Source of the DNA: Pyrenophora tritici-repentis
Lineage: Eukaryota > Ascomycota > Dothideomycetes > Pleosporales > Pleosporaceae
DNA: 64,000 bases
Assembly (NCBI RefSeq): GCF_003171515.1
Contig: NC_089395.1
Span: forward strand, 1,364,001 to 1,428,000
Direction: 5' to 3'
Of the stretch, positions 34,502-45,686 are shown piece by piece. How positions within the stretch are numbered: position 1 is the first letter of the stretch; every line of letters begins with the position of its first letter. A model generated the notes under the pieces. That model saw only the letters and a program-made list of their open reading frames with translations. It was not told the origin of the DNA and ran no database searches. The position numbers were made by a program, and so were the translations under genes.

Positions 34502-34818
34502 CTGTGTGGGGTTTGTGTGTTAGCTTTGACGTGTTTGTGGGGAGAAAGCACAGTATACAAGAGATGACACGAACACATGATGGGGGGCGTATAACATATA
34601 TTTGCTATCCTAAATCAGACTAGAAAAGTGCAGTGCAGTGCTTTGGGATAAAACAGAGAGACCATCATTACGCATACCTTCGTTCGTGTCATGAGATAAC
34701 CAGACAAATAATGAGAAAAACAGGGAACACACTCTCTCATCTCTTCTTTCTTGACACATCTCCACACACACACATTCTTCCTTCTCAAACGATACGAAAA
34801 ACAAGAGACACAAAATCT

Positions 34819-36122
34819 CTAATAAGACTGACCTTCATACTCCTCCCCCAACCCCACCAAACTCCCATTCAACCCCTCCACCGGCACCGGCAGCACAGGC
34901 ACCGCAACATCCGTCGGCACCTCCACAATCGTCGTCGTCGTCGTCGTCGTACTCGTACTCGTACTAACCGCCGTTCCCACCACCCCCGTGCCCGTAGGCG
35001 CAGCAACAGTACCATTTGCATACGGCGGAATCATAGTCATGGAACCATATCCGCCGTACCCATAATCATCAGCATCTGTATCCGCCGCCGTCCCAGAAGC
35101 ACTAGCGAACGAAGTAGACGTCGAGGTAGGAAGGGTAAGCGGGAGCGTGACGTTTAATACGGTACCTGGGCTACCTGTTGCGTTTACCACAATAGGCATC
35201 ACGAGGGTAGTGTTGGGGTAGATTGGGATACCGGTGCCCAAAGGTGCGGCGTCGGTGCTGAGCGGTGTAGGTGCGGAAGTGGAGTTTGTCCATAGAGGGG
35301 CTGCGGCGTCTGTGGGGAGGAGGGGGAGGCCAGTTCCGCTTCCTGTTCCGGTGACGAGGATGATGGAGGTGTATTCGGAGGTTAGGGTTACGGTGGTGTT
35401 TGTGGTGGCATTTACTGCGATTGGGATGGCGGTTTCGAGCGCGTTGGTGCTGAAGTAGCCGGTTATGGTTGCGGCGGTGGCGGAGGGGCCGGTGAGGGAG
35501 AGAGAGGTGTTTGCGGGATAGGGGGGGTAGTATGGGGACGGGGGAGGAGGCGGTGGAGAAGATGGGCTCGGGGGAGAGAGATGTTAATTGCGGTTGTCAT
35601 TGAGCCGACGGGGAGGATGGAGTAGATATCGTTGGTTGGGCTGGGGGTTGTCTCTGGGTTCGAAGAAGTTACTGGGGTGCTGACGTCTGCTGTGCTGCTG
35701 CTGCTTGATGGAGGACCAGGCGGGGTGACGATGGAAGAAGAGGGGGTAACAGAGACGGTAACGGTAACGGTAGTTGCGGCATCACTACTATCAGGGTCGA
35801 AGCCGAAGAGACGAGCGAAGAAGTCCTTGACTAATTGCAATCCGGTACGCGATCGGAGACCGTCTTCCATCTCGTCAAAGTAGTTCTCCTGGGGCTCAGC
35901 AGCTACTGCCAGAGCTGCTTCAATGTCCGATGGAGATGGGAGTTCGTTTGTTGACGCATCTGGGGCGGGAAGTGCTATCGCATTGGCGATGCTGGCGGCT
36001 AGCAGTGCCGTGGTAAGCAAGCGAAGGGCAGCGCGGAGCTGGAGTGAAACATGACTGCTGCTCCTGACGCGAGAACTGTATGAACGAGTGACTGGGTAAG
36101 CGTGTTGACGATATACCATCAT
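34819..36122 (-). CDS. Secreted Ser/Thr-rich protein with a frame break (probable 5' part of the chitinase-like gene)
   Basis: Starts at the ATG at 36122 (a second ATG follows immediately). A hydrophobic stretch, LLTTALLAASIANAIALPAP, after a 36-residue basic/serine N-region looks like a signal peptide or anchor. Then come an acidic segment, TVTVTVSV, and long Ser/Thr/Pro-rich sequence with many potential N-glycosylation sites (NTS, NAT, NTT, NVT, NGT, NGS). The frame used from 36122 runs to a stop at 35463. The equally Ser/Thr-rich continuation from about 35583 down to 34819 is in another frame. One missing base, for example in the five-G run at 35570-35574, would join them into a smooth proline-rich stretch; no good splice pair exists there. 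The downstream end at GAAG/GTCAGT can splice to the GH18-like region. Either a sequencing or assembly indel or a real frameshift is possible. Confidence 0.6.
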
Positions 36123-36561
36123 ATTCGCATAGTGTTGGTATATATGCCCTGCCAAGCAAGGGAGATGGTCGACAACCGCAAGGCGGCCGGCCAGGGAGGA
36201 ATGGGAAACTGGCAAAACGACCTAGCACCACCAACCCGACTCGCTGGGTAATTAATTTGTATGAAAGGTGGACGGACATAAGAATATTGGGGACAGAAAA
36301 TTGGAGGGGGCAAGGGCTGTGTAACGATGGACGCGCTACTTTCGCGTTCCTAGCTCGTCATGTCCACCATCGCGACGAACATTCCACGTTTACAATTCGT
36401 GACCTCCCACATGCCATGGGAAGCTCACCCACGCATGAAAAAGCGAGGCTTGATTATGCTTTTACCGACCGTAAGCGCAGGGCAAAGATAACATGGTTAC
36501 TTCGTATGATAATACTAGGGACTTGGCGCAGTGAATGTGATCACAGAAACATGCTCCCTTT
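36123..36561. other. Intergenic region upstream of the Ser/Thr-rich gene
   Basis: Promoter of the minus-strand Ser/Thr-rich gene and 3' flank of the minus-strand repair nuclease gene. No coding frame supported. Confidence 0.4.
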
Positions 36562-38688
36562 TCACAATTCTAGCTCTTCTTGGTCGGCCTTGCTTCGGGT
36601 CGATATCAATTCTATGTCGCTCCAATTAAGGCCGTAACTTCTCCTGGCAGCGAATCCGGCAATTTGCTTATTCTGAAGCTTCTTTCTTCTCCCTTTGCTA
36701 GGCGTCGGCGTAACCGTGATGGAGGGAACAGATATTGATACTGAGAGATCCTTCGATATTGGTGTAGTTGATACTGATAAGAGGGGGACAGGTGTGGGCT
36801 TTGGGTCTTCAGTAACCATTTCGTCATTAGGGACGTGCTCAGGCTCTAGAACCGTCACCGTCGGAGGCAAAGTGGTCGAGACCTGTCTTCCTGAACTGGC
36901 AGTCATGTCCACGGCACTAGTGATCACGTTTGGTGTAACTGGTCCCTCACATTCGAGACTCTTGATGGAGGTAGACATTCCTGTCACGAATGGACTCGTT
37001 ATCTCGTCCTCAGTAGTCTGTGTGTCCACTTGGCTGTCATCTCTGCTTCGTTTCCTACTTTCGCGAGCTATCCTGGTCTTGTGAAGTTCTACCATCTCGG
37101 CATCGTGGCGGAAGAGCTGGACATGGCAAAGGTCGCCGAACAGGCTCTCCATACTGACTTCCGGTGTCCATGTCTTCTCATCGACAGTGTATGGAAGGAT
37201 GTATATGGGGCGGAAAACCTTGATGAGCTCACGTAATTTTGAATACGAAGAATGCCGACTATACGGGAACCGAATCGTCCTGTTTGGATAGCGCTCCGGT
37301 ATTGAGTTTGAAGCGTGTCCTGATAGTACTGAAACGAGGCTCTGCAGCGTCAAGTCGTCTTGAGTGTCTTCGCTTTGTTTCTGTAAGTGAACGTCCAGAT
37401 CTAACTTGCCATTTTCACCGAGGGCTTGCTGGAGTAATGCGAGAACCTCGCCAAGCGTGTTCTCATCGCTAATAGATGCAGCGCAAAGCTCCATCAGTTT
37501 GCCTACTTCGGCTGTCCCACCTGTCTCAAGTTCTTCTTTCTGATCCAAATCGCCCTTGCCACCTCCTGCACCAATTTCGGCAATCTCAGACCCATCGGCA
37601 CGGGTGATTATCGGGATGATGTGCACGACTTTGTTGTCTTTTTCTTTGTCCATAACGTCACATCCCATCCTGCGCTCGCAGCTGTGTATGCGAACATTCT
37701 CCTTGGATGTCAAGCAGCCTGGCTGTATGCGGTTTCCATTTCGAAGACCACACAAAGCAGGTTCTTCGCGGATTTCAAGGCCAGACTCCCGAAGTGACTT
37801 GTTGGACATCGGGACGTCTAGCCCAGCTTCTCGGAGACCTCGCTTGTCCAACGTGGACAAAGAGCCGTATATGCGTGCTCGGTAGTCGTCCAAGTGGATC
37901 CGTGACCCCAAGTAAGTAGATAGTGCTACCCAAATATTCTCATACCCAAACGTCCAGGAGTGAAAGTAGAAGATGGTGTCGTCGGGATACTCATCCACTT
38001 TACTGAGTAACTCGCGGATGCCTTCTGCTTTGCTCGGAAACTCGCGGTATGGCATCTTCTTGGTAGCAAAAGTCGTATCCAGATACACACAGTCCAGTCG
38101 AAGATTTCCTAGTGTGTATGGTAGTAGCACTGGGTTCTGAACCAATGAGTTCACCCACCACGTCTCTGCTCGAATATCGCCAGTGTATAGCACTATTTCG
38201 CCTTTACCCTCGATGAGAAACATGACAGCACCAACACAATGATTAGCATCGATGAGAGTGACTCTGATGGTGTTGCCGGGCGCTAATTCTATCTCTGTTG
38301 GCGTATCCAAAGGAAGTGCCTTGGCCAACTTGCGCATACTCCGGTCATAGGTGACATTCCGACTCTCTAGAATGCCTTTGGTAAAGTTCATGCTATAGTG
38401 AAATTTTTCTAGCCGTAGGAGTATTTCTTTAGTTGCAGCAGAGTAGCATACAAATGGTGCGCGCAACGACTCAAGACCAGCCAAATGATCGGAATGAACG
38501 TGGCTCAAGAAGCACGTAAGAGGCGGTTTGTACTCTGGCTGTTGTCGAAAGTAGTCAATCCTGATCCGGGGGAATTCTGCAGGAAGCCGTTAGTGCGCTG
38601 ACATCAATGAATTATGCGGCAGCCGACAGGCCGGCGGGAAACGGGTAGAAGTGTACTTACCAGCAACAATGCCTCGAAAAGTAGACAT
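36562..38688 (-). CDS. Artemis/SNM1/Pso2-like metallo-beta-lactamase DNA-repair nuclease
   Basis: Minus-strand exons 38688-38661 and 38576-36562, joined over an 84-bp intron, encode 680 residues. The first exon is only MSTFRGIVA. The N-terminal fold is a metallo-beta-lactamase/beta-CASP nuclease: FLSHVHSDHLAG carries the HxHxDH metal site (H35, H37, D39, H40), followed by LIDANHCVGAVMFLIEG and VLYTGDIRAE, and DCVYLDTTFA. The short spacing and the EFPRIRIDYF start resemble Artemis/DCLRE1C more than yeast Pso2. Such enzymes trim DNA ends in non-homologous end joining or cross-link repair. The C-terminal DRMBL-type part (RPIYILPYTVDEKTWTPEVSMESLFG) is recognisable around residue 460. After that the protein is low-complexity and ends with a basic KGRRKK stretch that could be a nuclear signal. 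It lies tail-to-head with swr1 on the same strand. Confidence 0.88.
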
Positions 38689-39030
38689 GGAGGGTAGGAT
38701 GCACGACGAGTCAAGTGCAACATTTCCAAAACCCCAACATTGAGACTTCAGGGTAAGTAGCAGGAGTGAATCAGGTAAATGGCCGCAAACACAATGAAAG
38801 AACGACGCGTCGAGATTATCGCCATCGCAAGATCATTGCAAAAACTCCTCGTATTTTCTCATCTGAATGCAACGCCAGACCATGCATATGCCACTCTTTC
38901 TATACACACAAGACATTCATACAAAGCTTACTAATACAGGTCCTTCGTTTTCCCCTTCCACAATATTCACCAACCACACCCGCTCGCTAAGAATGCAATA
39001 GTGATGATCCGCCCAACTACAAAATTACTA
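38689..39030. other. Short intergenic region between swr1 and the repair nuclease
   Basis: 342 bp holding the swr1 terminator and the promoter of the downstream minus-strand nuclease gene. Nothing else seen. Confidence 0.4.
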
Positions 39031-42000
39031 CTAGTACTTCTTCTTCCGATGCCTTACATGAGGATCCTGACCTTTGCGGTTCCTCTTCTGCCGGTCGGTT
39101 GGTGGTCGATAAGGCTCTTTGCCATATTCCTCACGATACAGACTAAGCATGTACTCGTCGACATGTCTCCTCTCCTTCTCATTGCCGTCCATGTCAAGAT
39201 CTTCGTTTTCTTTCGCGGCGGCTGCGGCTTCGGAGGCGGCTCTGGTAGCATTCAGACTCTCGTTGAAGTCGACTTCATCTACTTGAATCTCGTCGACGAT
39301 CTCCTTTTGTGCAATGGAAGCGGCGGTGCGATCTTCCGTGTCTTCTACACTGCCCATTACGCGAGCATCGCCGAGAAGACCAATCTTCTCACCAAGAACG
39401 CGTTCCATTGCTGCACCTGCTTCGTCGGTTGTGTCAATACCCATGTTCTCGTCGAGTGCATCGCGCCAGGTGACCCTGTTGAACGTATCGGTAGTAAAGT
39501 CACCCCTTTGAATGATGACGTCGTCCAGAAGACGCTTCTGGTTCGACTTTCGGAGAATGTTGGCCTCAATGGTGTATTCGCTGACGAACTTGTAGATGTG
39601 CACATCGCGCGTTTGACCAATTCGATGGGCACGGTCTTGACATTGCTTGTCCATTGCTGGATTCCAGTCAAGATCGTAAAAGATGACGCTGTCAGCACCC
39701 GTAAGGTTGATACCAAGACCACCGGATCGAGAAGAGAGAATGAAGCACAGGATGCGTGGATCGGTGTTGAAACGATCGGTAAGGATCTGACGTTGTTCGA
39801 TCTTGGTAGACCCATCGAGACGCAGATACCGATACCCGTGGATGTTGAGGAACTGCTCAAGAATGTCAAGAACCTTTGTCATCTGTGTGAAGATGAGAGC
39901 ACGGTGACCACCAGCTTGTAGATCCCGCAGAAGCGTGGCAAGCCGTTGTAGTTTACCGCAGTCGTACTGGAGAAGACGCTTATCGGGGAAGGCGATAGAT
40001 TGACGGATGCGTGAAGCATGGAAGGGGTCTGGTTGATGTACTAGTTCTGACGTCCTGATCAGATCGACACCACGTTTGGACAACGTTAGTGGAGCCAGCT
40101 CCTCAGCCGCAACAGCAGGCGTAACGCATGTAAAGCGAGTGATGAGAGGCTCGAAAGCTTCAGCACGCTGTTCCAGTGTCGGGATCATGTCGTAGAAGTG
40201 TGTGATTTGTTGATCATGCCATTGTGAGATGACACCATCAGATCGTGGAGACCTAAATCCAAGAACACCGCGACGGCGCTTGACAATATCGTATTGAACG
40301 GCCTCTTCTTGTTTTGGTAGCATCTGCGCTTGACCAAAGCCATGGTAGGTTGGATATGGGGTATGATGCGGTCGGTATGGCACGGGCTTGGGTATCTTCT
40401 TTCCTTCCGTGATACCTCCAAAGGTGTAGTCGTGCCAGTCGACGGTGAGTGCGTCTATGATATCCTTGCCATAGATAGGCATAAACTGGGTACGAGCGCG
40501 AGTGAGGTTGAGACACGTTTGTAGGTGATCTTGGACGGCCACTTCCTCCCTCTTCCTCATAGCTGCCATGGTCGACTGTAACGACGTGCCGGGTTCAACT
40601 AGATCTTTGAGACGCCGTGATTTGCACTCAACCAGGAGGTCTTCCAAGGGCCGTGTGGCACGGATCTTATATGTACGTCTTGCATGGCCTAGCTGAGCTT
40701 GTTCGCGTCGTGCGAACACTAGATTTAGAGCGTCCAGGTTTACCAGCTTGTCTTCCATACCCTCTTGCAGGCGCTTTCTAATGAGAAGGTCTTTAATCTC
40801 GTACTCTGCAGGCACCGACTTGGGCATAGCCATCGACGTCACGATCGCTCGCGTCTCGAACAGGTCGGGGTGATTACAGACTTTTCGTAATGACATTAAA
40901 CAGTTAATAATCGACATGTAATTGCCGGAGGACAAGATCTCCTTTGTCGAGGCACGACCCATGAAGCCGTCGTAGAGCTGTCGCTGCCGCTTGGAAAGCT
41001 TGCAGTAGACGACATGTTCATATTTGCCGGGCATTTGCTTCTCGACCTCTGACTTTAGTCGTCGGAGCAGGTATGGGCGGAGCACTTCATGCAGTCGCTT
41101 GACAATTTTCTGAGCTTCTGCATCGAGTTGTTGGCGACCTTGGTCAAGAATCTGTGATGTGGGATTCTTCAACGCTAGGGTGAACTCGTCCAGGCCAGCA
41201 ATGCGGCCTTCTCCAGCAAAGCCAGCTGGCATGAGGAAGTAAAGCAGGGACCAGAGTTCGTCAATGTTGTTTTGCAACGGTGTGCCGGTCAACAACAGTC
41301 GTCGTTCTGTCCGGAGGTTAAGCATGGTCTGCCACCGTTGAGACTTGAAGTTTTTGATGTTGTGAGCTTCGTCCAACACGAGATACCGCCAAGGGCGCAT
41401 CTTGAATGCTGCTGCATCTTGCAGAATGAGCTGATACGAGGTGATGACGACGTTGTACATGTCCTTGCCAGTGTTGCGCCAACCCAAGCGTTTCCGTTTT
41501 CGCTCGTTGATATCACCATAGTATGTCAAAATCTTGAAACCAGGCAAGAACTTCTTGAACTCCATCTCCCAGTTGAGCATGACACTGGTGGGCACCACAA
41601 CCAAATGTGGTCCCCATATCTCATGGCGTACAGCCAGATGGGCCAAGAGCGATATAGTTTGTATCGTTTTACCGAGACCCATTTCGTCTGCCAAGATACC
41701 GTTGGTGTCAGATTCGTAGAGGTTCGCAAGCCAGTCCAAACCGTCGTGTTGGTACTCCCGAAGCGTACCACGCAGCAGAAATGGTACCTCGGTCCGTGGT
41801 GGAGAAGAATGGCGAGATCGGGGTGCGTTCTTGGGCTGTTCTGCAACTTCAGCTGAAGGCTCAGCAACCTCGACTGATGGGGCAGGCTCCGTGGTGTCTC
41901 CATTGACGTGCGCTTCTTGATCCTCAGCAACCGAATCATGACCATTGATGTGGGGCTTTTCCTCATCAACGTCCATTGGCGATGGAGACCGACCGTTCGT

Positions 42001-44061
42001 CTGTTCTGCCGATTTGTCCGGTTCTTCATCTTCGACAGCTGTCTTGGCAGCTTCCTTGAGCTTCTTGATGTCCTTGGGGGCCAGGAAGCCCATCATGCCC
42101 ATATCTTCCTCCCCGCTTTCGTCATCATCTTCTTCAGATTCATCTGCCTCCTGCTCATTGCCATCAGTCTCGGACCCCTCATTGCTCGACCAAGCTTCGC
42201 TGCCCGACTCTGAGCCCTTGTCTTCGTCGTCAGAGTCCAGTAAAGCCTCATCAACCTGATCAAGCTCCACTGTAGCAGGATCAATATAACCAGGTTTGTT
42301 CTCATCCTCATTTTCATCGTCATCGTGGAAGCCGTTCGTATGGACTAATGGATTCTCAGGCAACTCATCGGGAGCGACAAGATCGAGTTCGGGGTCGGGC
42401 GTCGGCGCGGGAGTGCCTTCTTCATCTTCCGCATTCTCCTCATCAGAGTCTGGCTCGGCTTCTGAGCTGCTCTCCGGGAGATCAGGCAGTTCCCCATATT
42501 TTTCGCGTAATTGTTCGGCCGTTAGATTAGCATCGTCGTCCTCTTCATTCTCTTGTTCGCTATCTGAGCTTGAAGACATGACGTCGTCGTCGTGAGGTAG
42601 TTCCAAGTTGTTCGATGCCCCGCTTTGAGATTCTTCATCAAAGTCCCGGTCTTCGCTGATCAAGGAGGATGCTCCATCGCCCACATTGCGGCCACCCAGA
42701 ATCTCTTGCGCCTGGTTAAACATGTCGTCCATGGCCTTGTGTCCCAGCTGCAACTGCTCCTCTTCCCACTTTGCCACACGCTCCTTGTCAATCTCGACCT
42801 TGACCAGACCCCACGCATCCTTGACGTCTTTCACAAGCTGCTTGTACCTTGTCACCTGTCGCTCAGCTTCTTCTTGCTCAATCTCATCCTGGCTCTTGCG
42901 CTTGAACTTGTTCTTCCAGAAATCGTATGCCTCCCTGGCCAGAATCTTGGCCGTCCGACGATGAAAAGCCTTTTCTTCCTTGAGCAGCTTGTTGAAGTGC
43001 ACAGTGTGCGCGACTACATGATCCCAATGACCGTACTGTGGCGGAGGTTCTGGAGCGGCCTCGGGCGCATAGATGCTGCATCGTGTTTGACTCAACACAC
43101 CATGCTCGGCGGCTTCAACAATCTGCAACCGACGCTCAGCCTCCTCTTCAGCCTTTTCCTCTGTTATCCGCAATGCCTCCTCGCCATCCAGTGGATCGTC
43201 TTGTCCCAACCACTCTTCCAGCGATGCGTACTGTGACTTGGGCGGGGCATGGTGGGGATGGCGATTGGGGGGATCGGGCTTACGTAGCCGCAAGCGGAGG
43301 CGCGGTGCTGGCATGGATGGGTTGGAGTCGTCGGGGGATCCGTACAGACTGGCGTAAGGATCATGCTCGTTCGATTCGGGCTCAGCGTCTATATCATCAG
43401 TCAATGTCTGGGCACCCCGCCTAGGTCGCCCACACCGCTTGCGCGAAGCCTCGGGCGACCCATTTGGCAATGCTGGCGATACAAGAGGGGAGGTTGTCGC
43501 AGCTGCAGGACCCTTTCTCTGGCGTTCCGACTTGCGCGCAGGCGTAACCAGGGATTGCGTGGACGCCTTCTTGATTAGGGTCGATTGTGCCTTCGCTTTC
43601 GGGATAGACGAGGGCCCTGAGCCATTGCGCGCCTCACGCTTGATGCCGGTCTTTGGTGTGCCATTCGTCTGCGTTGTCTTGCTTGGTCGCGGGGTCCGCT
43701 TTACAGGCTCTGGTGTCGGTGGTGCTGTCACCTTGTTCACTCGCGACGACTTTCGCATACCATTTTCGAATACCGTCGTCGGTCCATCTGCCACAAACGA
43801 CTTCCAGGGCGGCGACACAGCCCGCGATGCCGAGCGACGCGGTGTGTTGTCTTCAACTTTCCGCCGCTTAGCGGGCCTCTCGATGACGCCACCATCATGT
43901 CCAATTACAGGCGCTGAATCATCTTCCTCGTTGATTTCAGATGCACCGTCTCGCTGGAAACCGTCTCCATTGCTTGCAGTGTCGGCTGCAGTGGGTATGT
44001 CGGTCGAGTCGCGTTGTGGGATGGAGTTGATGTCGCGATCCGCGGCGGTAACTTCTTCCAT
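39031..44061 (-). CDS. swr1: Swr1, catalytic ATPase of the SWR1 chromatin-remodelling complex
   Basis: Exchanges H2A for the variant H2A.Z in nucleosomes. A single exon of 1676 residues, close to the length of other filamentous-fungal Swr1. The N-terminus is basic and Ser/Pro-rich. The HSA domain that binds actin and Arp4 lies around residues 330-440 (GHWDHVVAHTVHFNKLLKEE, then KNKFKRKSQDE). A long acidic region (SSSDSEQENEEDDDANLT and similar, about 490-660) is the likely H2A.Z-H2B contact. The SNF2 ATPase has motif I DEMGLGKTIQT (near 790), motif II LDEAHNIKN (near 895) and TGTPLQNN. It is split by the long insertion typical of the INO80/SWR1 class before the second lobe (LIFTQMTKVLDILEQFLN, near 1390, and QCQDRAHRIGQTRDVHIYKF). 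The C-terminus is basic (RHRKKKY). The upstream NDUFB8-type gene is divergent. Confidence 0.96.
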   Translation of the reverse strand: MEEVTAADRDINSIPQRDSTDIPTAADTASNGDGFQRDGASEINEEDDSAPVIGHDGGVIERPAKRRKVEDNTPRRSASRAVSPPWKSFVADGPTTVFENGMRKSSRVNKVTAPPTPEPVKRTPRPSKTTQTNGTPKTGIKREARNGSGPSSIPKAKAQSTLIKKASTQSLVTPARKSERQRKGPAAATTSPLVSPALPNGSPEASRKRCGRPRRGAQTLTDDIDAEPESNEHDPYASLYGSPDDSNPSMPAPRLRLRLRKPDPPNRHPHHAPPKSQYASLEEWLGQDDPLDGEEALRITEEKAEEEAERRLQIVEAAEHGVLSQTRCSIYAPEAAPEPPPQYGHWDHVVAHTVHFNKLLKEEKAFHRRTAKILAREAYDFWKNKFKRKSQDEIEQEEAERQVTRYKQLVKDVKDAWGLVKVEIDKERVAKWEEEQLQLGHKAMDDMFNQAQEILGGRNVGDGASSLISEDRDFDEESQSGASNNLELPHDDDVMSSSSDSEQENEEDDDANLTAEQLREKYGELPDLPESSSEAEPDSDEENAEDEEGTPAPTPDPELDLVAPDELPENPLVHTNGFHDDDENEDENKPGYIDPATVELDQVDEALLDSDDEDKGSESGSEAWSSNEGSETDGNEQEADESEEDDDESGEEDMGMMGFLAPKDIKKLKEAAKTAVEDEEPDKSAEQTNGRSPSPMDVDEEKPHINGHDSVAEDQEAHVNGDTTEPAPSVEVAEPSAEVAEQPKNAPRSRHSSPPRTEVPFLLRGTLREYQHDGLDWLANLYESDTNGILADEMGLGKTIQTISLLAHLAVRHEIWGPHLVVVPTSVMLNWEMEFKKFLPGFKILTYYGDINERKRKRLGWRNTGKDMYNVVITSYQLILQDAAAFKMRPWRYLVLDEAHNIKNFKSQRWQTMLNLRTERRLLLTGTPLQNNIDELWSLLYFLMPAGFAGEGRIAGLDEFTLALKNPTSQILDQGRQQLDAEAQKIVKRLHEVLRPYLLRRLKSEVEKQMPGKYEHVVYCKLSKRQRQLYDGFMGRASTKEILSSGNYMSIINCLMSLRKVCNHPDLFETRAIVTSMAMPKSVPAEYEIKDLLIRKRLQEGMEDKLVNLDALNLVFARREQAQLGHARRTYKIRATRPLEDLLVECKSRRLKDLVEPGTSLQSTMAAMRKREEVAVQDHLQTCLNLTRARTQFMPIYGKDIIDALTVDWHDYTFGGITEGKKIPKPVPYRPHHTPYPTYHGFGQAQMLPKQEEAVQYDIVKRRRGVLGFRSPRSDGVISQWHDQQITHFYDMIPTLEQRAEAFEPLITRFTCVTPAVAAEELAPLTLSKRGVDLIRTSELVHQPDPFHASRIRQSIAFPDKRLLQYDCGKLQRLATLLRDLQAGGHRALIFTQMTKVLDILEQFLNIHGYRYLRLDGSTKIEQRQILTDRFNTDPRILCFILSSRSGGLGINLTGADSVIFYDLDWNPAMDKQCQDRAHRIGQTRDVHIYKFVSEYTIEANILRKSNQKRLLDDVIIQRGDFTTDTFNRVTWRDALDENMGIDTTDEAGAAMERVLGEKIGLLGDARVMGSVEDTEDRTAASIAQKEIVDEIQVDEVDFNESLNATRAASEAAAAAKENEDLDMDGNEKERRHVDEYMLSLYREEYGKEPYRPPTDRQKRNRKGQDPHVRHRKKKY

Positions 44062-44651
44062 TCAGGAAGGGCGAAGAGGCGGCCTGGGAAGCCTGGAGAC
44101 CACCCGGCGCGCGGCCAAATCGACATATATCAGCTCAAATCCGGTGTCGCAAGGAAGCCTGACGCGTGGTGAAGACGGTGGTGTTGTCGAAATTTGATTT
44201 GGGCAGCGCGTTGGCTTGATGCACTGTGATGTCGAGTGATGAGATAAAAAGAGAGCCGTCGATAATGTTTGGTAAAGGATCACGCTAAATACCGGCACGG
44301 GCGCGCATCATCCCTTTGACGCGAACAAGTGCAACTGCAAGTGCAAAGATGAGAAATTCAGTATTGGCTGAAAATATGAATGTGGCTGTCCAGGATCCCC
44401 GCCAGATGCTTAGGCCAGGCGTCAAGCTAATCCGTCGCGTATGTACACGGCTTTGGTGTGACATCCAATGTGGTAGTAGTATACGCCGTGCTGCAGAAGA
44501 CCCACTTCTCCGCCAAGCCATACTGGGGTGCCGCAACTGAGCTCATCACGAACGACACACGATACCGCAATTCCACAAATCCCCGCATCCAAGCCGCCAC
44601 GTACGAAGACTCCCTATCTGTATATCCTAGAGATACTCACAGCGCCGTAGC
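44062..44651. promoter_or_regulatory. Divergent promoter region between swr1 and the NDUFB8-type gene
   Basis: 590 bp between two divergent start codons with no supported coding frame. Both promoters must be here, but no specific motif is identifiable by eye. Confidence 0.4.
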
Positions 44652-45222
44652 ATGCTCTCCAGGCGCATTGTAGCGGCACGCCCGCTGGCTCGCACCATTG
44701 TCCCAGCCCGCCCACGCCCGCAATTCACCCAGATCCGCACAGCCCTCACAGCCGCTGAGAAGCAGGAGCTCGCAGACCCGAACCAGGTGCGCTGCCAATT
44801 TTGAAGGAAGGAGCGATGCAATGCTGATAGTCGCAGAATGGCGGCTACATCAACCCTCCCCCAGAGAAGCGCGGAAACCGCGACCCGTACGGCGATTGGT
44901 GGGACAAGCAGGAGCGTCGAAACTACGGCGAGCCCTGCCACGAAGATAACGATATCCTCGGAGTCCTCTCGCTGCATGACTACAACCACTTCACCCCTGG
45001 ATGGGGTGCCGTTCTGTTGGGCATCTCCGTTGCGACTGTCTTTGGACTCTGCGCAGCAGTAAGCACCGTTTACCCCGACAAGATCAGTGTGCCAAAGACC
45101 TACCCAGGTGGCCTTGATGTTGAGCTGGGAGGCAAGGGCGCTGTACCAGTAAGTCAGATGATATGTATAACTGACATGTTGCTAACAATCAACAGGCTAG
45201 GAAGTCAGGTGAGACTTGGTAG
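44652..45222 (+). CDS. Mitochondrial complex I subunit, NDUFB8 (ASHI) type
   Basis: An accessory subunit of NADH:ubiquinone oxidoreductase in the inner mitochondrial membrane. Exons 44652-44786, 44837-45148 and 45196-45222 encode 157 residues. The last exon is only nine codons (ARKSGETW and stop). The N-terminus is an arginine-rich mitochondrial presequence (MLSRRIVAARPLARTIVPAR). The family signature follows: DPYGDWWDKQERRNYGEPCHEDNDILGVLS, then HDYNHFTPGWGAVLLGISVATVFGLCAAVS with the single membrane span, then YPDKISVPKTYPGGLDVELGG. This is the fungal counterpart of NDUFB8, probably the 20.1-kDa subunit of Neurospora; that naming is from memory and less certain than the family. Confidence 0.9.
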
Positions 45223-45686
45223 ATGTATATAAATGAAGTAAGACGTACATACTACCGGAATTACAATTCTCTTTTTCAATCATCAATTTCAGTGTCTACT
45301 TTTCTTAATCGTCGTTCTCAATATACTGTGACATCATAAGCTATCGAGCGAATTTCAGGAGGAGCAAAAGACGAGTTTTGTCACGTGCCTGTGATTGCCC
45401 AAGCAGCAGTACCCATTTAAAGTATGCAAATGCATATAGCTGCCAATATTTTGACAGCGGTATATACGGTTCTTATTCCAGCCTATGCAATGCACATCAA
45501 CGGATTCTGCGTGGCGCAGTTTCACTCAGTGTTTACCTGTTAGTCACCACTACACACGGAGCACCCACCGTTCGCGCTAGTCGTCCCTCCCTCTCTTAAG
45601 TTCTACACCTGTTGAACTCTTCCAGTCTTCTGCACCCCACGCAACTTTCAACTGCTAGCTCTTAACTTTCAGGTTTGCGGCTATAC
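45223..45686. other. Intergenic region upstream of the broken BTB gene
   Basis: 464 bp. It contains a CTTT/CTCTTAAC-rich leader-like segment just before the BTB frame. No gene seen. Confidence 0.4.

Noticed and set aside
34147..34578. Minus-strand Pro/His/Arg-rich frame overlapping the chitinase-like region
   Set aside because: It is the out-of-frame reading of the Ser/Pro-rich coding strand; the GH18-like frame explains the same DNA.
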